Origin: Flavobacteriaceae bacterium
Lineage (GTDB): Bacteria; Bacteroidota; Bacteroidia; Flavobacteriales; Flavobacteriaceae
NCBI GenBank assembly: GCA_020435885.1
Contig: JAGQYU010000251.1
Location: forward strand, 1 to 10,133
Reading direction: 5' to 3'
DNA length: 10,133 bases
Shown here: positions 5,967 through 10,133 of the stretch, one piece after another
Layout: every line of letters starts with the position of its first letter
Numbering within the stretch: position 1 is the first letter of the stretch
Position numbers and translations under genes: made by a program
Notes under the pieces: model-generated
Databases searched by the model: none
The model's input: only the letters and a program-made list of their open reading frames with translations
What the model was told of the DNA's origin: nothing

Positions 5967-5995
5967 CTTGTAAACGTAGGAGTTTTTAAGTTTTT
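5967..5995 (+). terminator. Weak putative rho-independent terminator of the forward gene run
   Basis: CTT-GT-AAAC (5967-5975) can pair with GTTT-TT-AAG (5982-5990) across a six-base loop, with one mismatch and one G-U pair. TTTTT (5991-5995) and further T-rich sequence follow. The stem is weak and AT-rich. Its place seven bases after the last stop of the run is the main support. Confidence 0.35.
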
Positions 5996-5996
5996 G

Positions 5997-6026
5997 TTGT
6001 TTTATATAAAGAAGAATATAATTTTT
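5997..6026 (+). promoter_or_regulatory. Putative Bacteroidota sigma promoter for the 48-codon gene
   Basis: TTG (5997-5999) and TAATTTTT (6019-6026) are exactly 19 bases apart. They match the Bacteroidota consensus TTG-N19-TAnnTTTG at all but the last position. Transcription would start near 6031-6033, about 40 bases before the ATG at 6072. The region is very AT-rich, so a chance match is possible. Confidence 0.35.
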
Positions 6027-6071
6027 TAAACATTTAAACGTTTTTATATAGCAACATTAATATCAAAACCC

Positions 6072-6218
6072 ATGAAGAAAATCTTTACCAAGTCAATTAT
6101 GCTGATTGTTAATGTTATTTACATGTTACCTTTAACACTTCTTTTATTATTTACCAATCAGAATAGAGAAATTGACAAACTCTTTAACGAGTTTAAGACC
6201 AGTATGGAAGAAATATAG
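6072..6218 (+). CDS. 48-residue membrane microprotein, function unknown
   Basis: A short reading frame encoding 48 residues: a basic start (MKKIFTKS), a hydrophobic segment at about residues 9-28 rich in Leu, Ile and Val, then a charged, probably helical tail (NQNREIDKLFNEFKTSMEEI). This fits a single-pass inner membrane protein or a tail that packs on the membrane. It is flanked by a plausible promoter (5997-6026) and a strong terminator whose stem begins within its TAG stop, which makes it a one-gene unit. No family is recognised. The alternative is that the roughly 215-base transcript is a small RNA and the reading frame is accidental, but the orderly protein makes coding more likely. Confidence 0.6.
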   Translation: MKKIFTKSIMLIVNVIYMLPLTLLLLFTNQNREIDKLFNEFKTSMEEI

Positions 6219-6248
6219 CTCTTTGAAAATTCAAAGAGCTTTTTTTTT
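6217..6248 (+). terminator. Strong rho-independent terminator
   Basis: AGCTCTTTG (6217-6225) pairs perfectly with CAAAGAGCT (6232-6240) around the loop AAAATT, and is followed by a run of T to 6248. The stem overlaps the last two bases of the TAG stop of the 48-codon gene. This is the clearest terminator in the window. Confidence 0.9.
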
Positions 6249-6284
6249 GCGGTTTTCCCGTAAAGTAAAGTGATCATTTTTTTC

Positions 6285-6292
6285 TAGATTTG
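6285..6292 (+). promoter_or_regulatory. Putative -7 element (TAGATTTG) for the 67-codon gene
   Basis: TAGATTTG is a full match to the Bacteroidota -7 consensus TAnnTTTG. It lies 38 bases before the ATG at 6331 and just after the terminator at 6217-6248, where a new promoter is needed. No TTG is found at the expected -33 position, so the match is partial. Confidence 0.45.
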
Positions 6293-6330
6293 AAACATCT
6301 AACTAAAGACTAATCAAATCGTTAAGTAAA

Positions 6331-6534
6331 ATGAACCATAATGGTAAAGAAAACTTCTTTTCAAAATACAAAGGATTAACCGAAGAAGAGTATAACTTAG
6401 AAATGTTGTACGCCCAGAAAATAACTCATGGTAAACTTCATAAAATACGAACTAATATAAATGTTATTAAATGGCTGTTAGCTTCTTTAATAGCCGTTGG
6501 TGCAGTTATTGTAATTTTAATGATGAAAAACTAA
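6331..6534 (+). CDS. 67-residue single-pass membrane protein, function unknown
   Basis: A small protein with a hydrophilic, charged N-terminal half (NGKENFFSKYKGLTEEEYNLEMLYAQK), a basic stretch (HGKLHKIR) and one membrane segment at about residues 46-65 (IKWLLASLIAVGAVIVILMM). The positive residues before the segment suggest the N-terminus stays in the cytoplasm. No cysteine and no signal cleavage site are present. No family is recognised. The gene follows its own -7 element and converges on the nuclease gene, with the two stop codons overlapping. Confidence 0.65.
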   Translation: MNHNGKENFFSKYKGLTEEEYNLEMLYAQKITHGKLHKIRTNINVIKWLLASLIAVGAVIVILMMKN

Positions 6535-7322
6535 AAACTCCAGTTTTTATAATTGGAAGATGCTTCCAGCTCATTTTCAATGGTATCCGGTAAAGCAGGG
6601 AAAAAGTCGATATTAGTTAAAGCCTCTAGTTCGTCAATACTTGTTACGAATGTATATAATGGTTTTTCTGAATTTTTATGAGGTATTAAAAATGCAATGG
6701 CTTTAATTTGAGGATTGGAATAATCTAACAGAATTTTATAGAAATACTTAGGCACTGCAACTTTTTCATTACCAATAGTTTTCAGGTTTTTTTCTAAAAC
6801 ACCTCCGGTGATGATGTACAGATGTTTTTCTTTACTTGCCCAGTATCGTACTTTTTGTTCTAACCTATTCCAAACACCTGCATTAAAATCATTCTGTTGA
6901 GGAGAAACATTAGAAGTTAAAAAAGTTTCATTATATGCTTTTTCCGAAAATTTTCTGTCTCCGGCAGGACACAAATGACCCTTTGAATAACCTGAGTTTT
7001 TAAAATTATTCCAATGAGCAGATTTTGTTTTTATCTTATCGTCCAGTTCAAAGAGAGGCCTATTTCTGTTTGTATTGCTAAGGTGAGTAGCTTTGAGTTC
7101 ATACGCTACCCATTCGGCTTGTTCAAAAGCCTCATTGTAGGATAAAGTATAATAATTGTGTTTAATAATTGCTCCGGTAGTTGAGGTTGGAAAAAAATCA
7201 AAAGCTTCTAAAGAAGTTGCAGTGTTCTCTTCTGTATTCTTTTCGGAGGAAGGATACAGAAAATAAAGAATGAAACTTGTAAGGATAATTAATAGAGTGT
7301 ATGCTAAAGTTTTGTTTTTCAA
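6531..7322 (-). CDS. Membrane-anchored DNA/RNA non-specific endonuclease (NucA/EndA type)
   Basis: A 263-residue beta-beta-alpha-metal nuclease that should cut DNA and RNA without sequence specificity. Residues 6-22 are a hydrophobic N-terminal anchor or signal, so the enzyme acts in the periplasm or outside. The catalytic motif is S113-K-G-H116-LCPAGDR, a variant of DRGHLAPA with H116 as general base. Metal binding is in SNVSPQQNDFNAGVWNRLE (137-155), where N147 is the expected magnesium ligand. TGGVL, VPKYFYKILLD and the C-terminal TSIDELEALTNIDFFPAL complete the family pattern. The start is a TTG at 7322 next to a run of eight T, seven bases after the thioesterase stop; a stop just upstream excludes a longer form. 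It is the last gene of a three-gene operon. Confidence 0.88.
   Translation of the reverse strand: MKNKTLAYTLLIILTSFILYFLYPSSEKNTEENTATSLEAFDFFPTSTTGAIIKHNYYTLSYNEAFEQAEWVAYELKATHLSNTNRNRPLFELDDKIKTKSAHWNNFKNSGYSKGHLCPAGDRKFSEKAYNETFLTSNVSPQQNDFNAGVWNRLEQKVRYWASKEKHLYIITGGVLEKNLKTIGNEKVAVPKYFYKILLDYSNPQIKAIAFLIPHKNSEKPLYTFVTSIDELEALTNIDFFPALPDTIENELEASSNYKNWSF
6533..6548. terminator. Putative bidirectional terminator between converging genes
   Basis: AAAAACT (6533-6539) and AGTTTTT (6542-6548) form an inverted repeat right at the converging gene ends, with A and T runs serving as U-tracts on both strands. The stem is AT-rich and the loop tight, so strength is uncertain. On the reverse strand it lies within the last codons of the nuclease gene. 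Confidence 0.35.
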
Positions 7323-7328
7323 AAAAAA

Positions 7329-7775
7329 TTACATATTTTTTACAGGGATGTTTTCAAAGTTGTCCGTTTTTTCCAAAGCGTTTAAAACATACATTGCTTC
7401 GAATGGCGGGGTTGTTAATTTTCTTCGTTCAAGGTCTATCCACGCACCAAAAACACGAATTTCGGCAGCCAAAACACCATCTTGCCTAAATATTTTGTGA
7501 TAAAATTTAAAACGTTCTCCTTGTTCAGAGGCTCCTTCTAAAAATAGTTCAATACTAATGTCTTCGCCTAATTTTACTTCTCTAAGAAAATTGGTTTCTT
7601 CCCTAAAAAGGATAGGCCCAAATTTTCCTTTTTCAAAAACATCCATATCAAAACCATTTTCACTTAAAAAGCGAACTCTGCATTCCGCAGCATAATCGTT
7701 ATAAGCTGAATGGCGCATATGCTTGTTAGCATCAAAATCTGACCATCGGGTATGGAAGGTTATTTTATAACTCAT
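7329..7775 (-). CDS. Acyl-CoA thioesterase, hotdog fold (4HBT/YbgC-like)
   Basis: A 148-residue hotdog-fold protein that should hydrolyse acyl-CoA or acyl-ACP thioesters. The N-terminal motif is TRWSDFDANKHMRHSAYNDYAAECRVRFL (about 9-37), with D13 or D15 in the place of the catalytic Asp and H19 following, as in the 4HBT family. The remaining strands (FREETNFLREVKLGEDISIELFLEG, RFKFYHKIFRQDG, VLAAEIRVFGAWIDLERRK) follow the usual order. The start ATG touches the stop of the aminotransferase gene with no gap, so the two are translationally coupled; the nuclease follows downstream. The precise acyl substrate cannot be read from the sequence. Confidence 0.88.
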   Translation of the reverse strand: MSYKITFHTRWSDFDANKHMRHSAYNDYAAECRVRFLSENGFDMDVFEKGKFGPILFREETNFLREVKLGEDISIELFLEGASEQGERFKFYHKIFRQDGVLAAEIRVFGAWIDLERRKLTTPPFEAMYVLNALEKTDNFENIPVKNM

Positions 7776-8960
7776 TTAATTCAATACTTCTTTTATTCTT
7801 CGTAAAGCCTCTTTTAACTCTTCGGTTGATGCAGCATAGGACAGGCGAATATTGTTTGGCGCTCCAAATGCTTCGCCGGAAACAGTAGCAACATTTGCTT
7901 TCTCTAATAAGAACATAGAAAAATCAGAAGCATTGCTAATGGTAATCCCATGAATAGTTTTGCCGAAATAGTAGGAAATATCAGGGAACACATAAAAAGC
8001 ACCTTTAGGTTCGTTAGCTTCCATTCCTTTGATGTCTTTTAGAAGGCTTAGTACTAAATCTCTACGTTTGTGAAATTCGTCTACCATATACTGTATCTTG
8101 CTTACAGGAGCATCAACAGCTGTAATGGTTGCTCTTTGGGCAATACAATTGGTGCCAGAAGTAATTTGACCCTGCATTTTGGTACATGCTTTAGCAATCC
8201 AAGCCGGAGCACCGATGTAACCAATTCGCCATCCTGTCATAGCAAAGGCTTTAGCAACACCATTAACGGTAACAGTTCTGTTATACATACTCGGTATAGC
8301 CGCAAAACTGAAGTTAGGTTCACCGTAATTGATATGTTCATAGATTTCATCAGATAAGATGTATATATCTGGATATTTTTCTAAGACTTCAGCCAACGCT
8401 CTGTATTCACTTTCAGTATAAACAGTGCCGCTTGGGTTGTTTGGTGAATTAAAGAATATCAGTTTGGTTTTAGGTGTAATGGCGGCTTCCAATTGTGTCG
8501 GAGTGATCTTAAAATCGGTTTCTATAGTAGAAGGAATTTCAATATAATTAGCTTCTGCCAAAATTGAAATTGCAGAATAACTTACCCAATAAGGTGCTGG
8601 TAATAAAACATCATCTCCGGGGTTTAGCAATACCATAGCAACATTAGCAATAGATTGCTTTGCACCAGTTGAAACAACTACTTGATCTGGCGTATATGTA
8701 AGATTATTATCTCTCTTAAATTTTCTACAAATGGCTTCTTTCAACTCCAAATAACCATCTACAGGGGTATAGGAATTGTAATTATCATTAATGGCTTGTA
8801 TGGCGGCATCTTTAATAAAGTCAGGGGTGTTAAAATCAGGCTCACCTAAACTTAAACTGATAATATCTTTGCCTTGTGCTTTTAATTCACGTGCTTTAGC
8901 TGCCATTGCCAGTGTTTCTGATACGGGCAATCTGTTAATTCTGTCAGATAATTGTTGCAT
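7776..8960 (-). CDS. Class I pyridoxal-phosphate aspartate aminotransferase
   Basis: A 394-residue PLP-dependent transaminase of fold type I, expected to exchange amino groups between aspartate and 2-oxoglutarate or related pairs. It has SLGEPDFNTP (36-46), NSPNNPSG (171-178) with N175, D204 in LSDEIYEH, the Schiff-base lysine K237 in VAKAFAMTGWRIG, and the substrate-binding Arg in NNIRLSYA near the end. Length is normal. The frame can be extended to a TTG at 8987, but I choose the ATG at 8958-8960. It gives MQQLSDRINRLP, the usual start in relatives, and the TTG would fall inside the putative promoter at 8985-8992. It leads a three-gene operon with the thioesterase and nuclease. Confidence 0.95.
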   Translation of the reverse strand: MQQLSDRINRLPVSETLAMAAKARELKAQGKDIISLSLGEPDFNTPDFIKDAAIQAINDNYNSYTPVDGYLELKEAICRKFKRDNNLTYTPDQVVVSTGAKQSIANVAMVLLNPGDDVLLPAPYWVSYSAISILAEANYIEIPSTIETDFKITPTQLEAAITPKTKLIFFNSPNNPSGTVYTESEYRALAEVLEKYPDIYILSDEIYEHINYGEPNFSFAAIPSMYNRTVTVNGVAKAFAMTGWRIGYIGAPAWIAKACTKMQGQITSGTNCIAQRATITAVDAPVSKIQYMVDEFHKRRDLVLSLLKDIKGMEANEPKGAFYVFPDISYYFGKTIHGITISNASDFSMFLLEKANVATVSGEAFGAPNNIRLSYAASTEELKEALRRIKEVLN

Positions 8961-8984
8961 TGTAAGGTTGCTAAAATTAAAGCC

Positions 8985-8992
8985 CAAAAATA
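8985..8992 (-). promoter_or_regulatory. Putative -7 promoter element (TATTTTTG) of the aminotransferase operon
   Basis: Read on the reverse strand this is TATTTTTG, a full match to TAnnTTTG. It lies about 25 bases before the ATG at 8960, leaving a short leader. A perfect -33 TTG is not seen at the expected spacing. It agrees with the choice of the internal ATG over the TTG at 8987. Confidence 0.4.
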
Positions 8993-9043
8993 AGCAAAAC
9001 CATAGGAACAGTAGCTTAATAAATTCAAAAAATTAAAATAAAT

Positions 9044-9066
9044 AACACAATTTTTGAAAATGTGTT
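9044..9066 (-). terminator. Putative terminator behind the desaturase gene
   Basis: AACACA (9044-9049) and TGTGTT (9061-9066) are inverted repeats, and the stem can continue with AAA/TTT after one mismatch. T-rich sequence follows on the reverse strand. It begins three bases after the desaturase stop, in a gap that separates it from the aminotransferase operon. Confidence 0.4.
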
Positions 9067-9068
9067 TT

Positions 9069-10133
9069 TTAGGTAAAAGAAGGTTTTTTACCTAGTTCTT
9101 TTAATTGCTTGAAATGAGAAATGATAGCCTCTCGGGTAGTTTTGTATTCGTTGTAAGGTAAATTGAATTCCTGTGCTGTTTTTTTAACGATCTTGGCAAT
9201 ATCCTTATAGTGAATATGACTAATGTTAGAGAATAAATGATGTTCTATTTGTCTATTTAAACCTCCTGTAAACCAACCAACTAATTTGTTTTTTGGAGCA
9301 AAATTAGCAGTGGTGAACAACTGATGAATAGCCCAAGTATTTTTCATATTTCCTTCATTATCAGGCAATGGCATTTCGGTAACAGGCATTACGTGTGCCA
9401 ACTGAAATGTAACACTTAAGATCAATCCTGCTACATAGTGCATAACAAAGAAACCTATCAGAATTTTCCACCAAGCAAGGTTTAGAACTAATATAGGTAT
9501 CACCACCCAAACTGAGATGTAAATTGCTTTTGAGATGGCTAAGATAGTCCACTGTTTTATCGGATTAGGGAACTTGCCGTAAGACAAGCCTCTTTTTAAA
9601 TAATCGTACGATTGCTTAAAATCTGTGGTGATTGCCCAGTTAATAGTTAACAATCCATATAAAAAGATTGAGTAGTATTGCTGATACTTGTGCATTTTAT
9701 GCCAATCGGCATGTTTTGAAAAGCGGATCACCCTACCAGCCTCAATATCTTCATCATGCCCTTGGATATTTGTATAGGTATGATGTAAAACATTGTGCTG
9801 TACTTTCCAGTTATATACATTTCCGGCAAGGATGTAAATACTGCTTCCCATAAGGTTATTGACCCATTTTTTGCTAGAGAAAGAACCGTGGTTGCCATCA
9901 TGCATCACATTCATACCAACGCCTGCCATACCAATTCCGATAACAATCGTTAGCAGTAATTGTAGCCATTGAGGCATATCTATGGTAAGTATTAAAAAAT
10001 ACGGAGTTAAGAAAATTGTAAACATTACAATGGTTTTTAAGTACAATTTCCAGTTACCTGTCTTTTTTAAATTATTTTCTTTAAAATAAGTATTGATACG
10101 TTTATTGAGAGTTCTAAAAAAATTAGCTGAATC
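9069..10133 (-). CDS. Membrane fatty acid desaturase (COG3239, front-end type), 5' partial
   Basis: An integral membrane di-iron desaturase that inserts a double bond into a fatty acyl chain, serving membrane fluidity. It has all three histidine boxes: H-D-G-N-H (about 9888-9902), H-N-V-L-H-H (about 9780-9797) and Q-I-E-H-H (about 9239-9253). The Gln in the third box is typical of front-end and acyl-lipid types annotated as linoleoyl-CoA desaturase. Hydrophobic pairs flank the boxes, and no cytochrome b5 domain is visible in the part present. The frame stays open to the right edge and reads NFFRTLNKRINTYFKENN before the TTG at 10046, which is the usual N-terminal region. The true start therefore lies outside the window and the TTG is not it. 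About 354 codons are visible. Confidence 0.93.
   Translation of the reverse strand, partial: DSANFFRTLNKRINTYFKENNLKKTGNWKLYLKTIVMFTIFLTPYFLILTIDMPQWLQLLLTIVIGIGMAGVGMNVMHDGNHGSFSSKKWVNNLMGSSIYILAGNVYNWKVQHNVLHHTYTNIQGHDEDIEAGRVIRFSKHADWHKMHKYQQYYSIFLYGLLTINWAITTDFKQSYDYLKRGLSYGKFPNPIKQWTILAISKAIYISVWVVIPILVLNLAWWKILIGFFVMHYVAGLILSVTFQLAHVMPVTEMPLPDNEGNMKNTWAIHQLFTTANFAPKNKLVGWFTGGLNRQIEHHLFSNISHIHYKDIAKIVKKTAQEFNLPYNEYKTTREAIISHFKQLKELGKKPSFT

Noticed and set aside
6028..6043. Near-palindrome AAACATTTAAACGTTT as an operator
   Set aside because: It is short and AT-rich with a mismatch, and could easily occur by chance in this leader; no second copy was noticed.
8985..8987. TTG as the start of the aminotransferase
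   Set aside because: It lies in a TATTTTTG promoter-like element, and the ATG at 8958-8960 gives the usual N-terminus.
10044..10046. TTG as the start of the desaturase
   Set aside because: The reverse frame continues open to 10133 with residues typical of the N-terminal region of these desaturases.

Overview
The window looks like chromosomal DNA from a member of the Bacteroidota, most likely Flavobacteriaceae. It is AT-rich, and Shine-Dalgarno sequences are mostly weak or absent. TTG is used as a start codon at least twice. Some promoter-like sites fit the Bacteroidota sigma consensus TTG-N19-TAnnTTTG, and the protein families are typical of flavobacteria. There is no sign of a phage, transposon, CRISPR array, tRNA or rRNA.

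Region 1 (1-5960, + strand) is a tightly packed run of eleven genes. In order they are: a thioredoxin-like CPGC protein cut by the left edge, a glutaredoxin fused to a minimal COG2388-type acetyltransferase, a SirB1/transglutaminase-like protein without cysteine, a uracil-DNA-glycosylase-superfamily protein, an ABM-fold protein, a small unknown protein, MsrA, a PliI-type lysozyme-inhibitor lipoprotein, a second CPGC thioredoxin-like protein, a divergent MsrA with a CHWC active site, and a small four-cysteine zinc-ribbon-like protein. Several genes overlap or lie within a few bases of each other, so one or a few operons are likely. The recurring theme is thiol-disulfide chemistry and repair of oxidised methionine and damaged bases. 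A combined stress-repair role is an inference from gene content and order.

Region 2 (5961-6534) holds a weak terminator, a 48-codon membrane microprotein gene with a plausible promoter and a strong terminator, and a 67-codon single-pass membrane protein gene with its own -7 element.

Region 3 (6531-8960, - strand) is a three-gene operon: class I aspartate aminotransferase, hotdog-fold acyl-CoA thioesterase and a membrane-anchored DRGH-type nuclease. It converges on region 2, and the two stop codons overlap at CTAA inside a hairpin. Region 4 (9069-10133, - strand) is a membrane fatty acid desaturase whose 5' end lies outside the window.

Most genes belong to recognisable families. The points most worth following up are the glutaredoxin-acetyltransferase fusion, the CHWC MsrA paired with its own CPGC thioredoxin-like neighbour, the two-domain lysozyme-inhibitor lipoprotein, and the unknown small proteins beside the redox genes.
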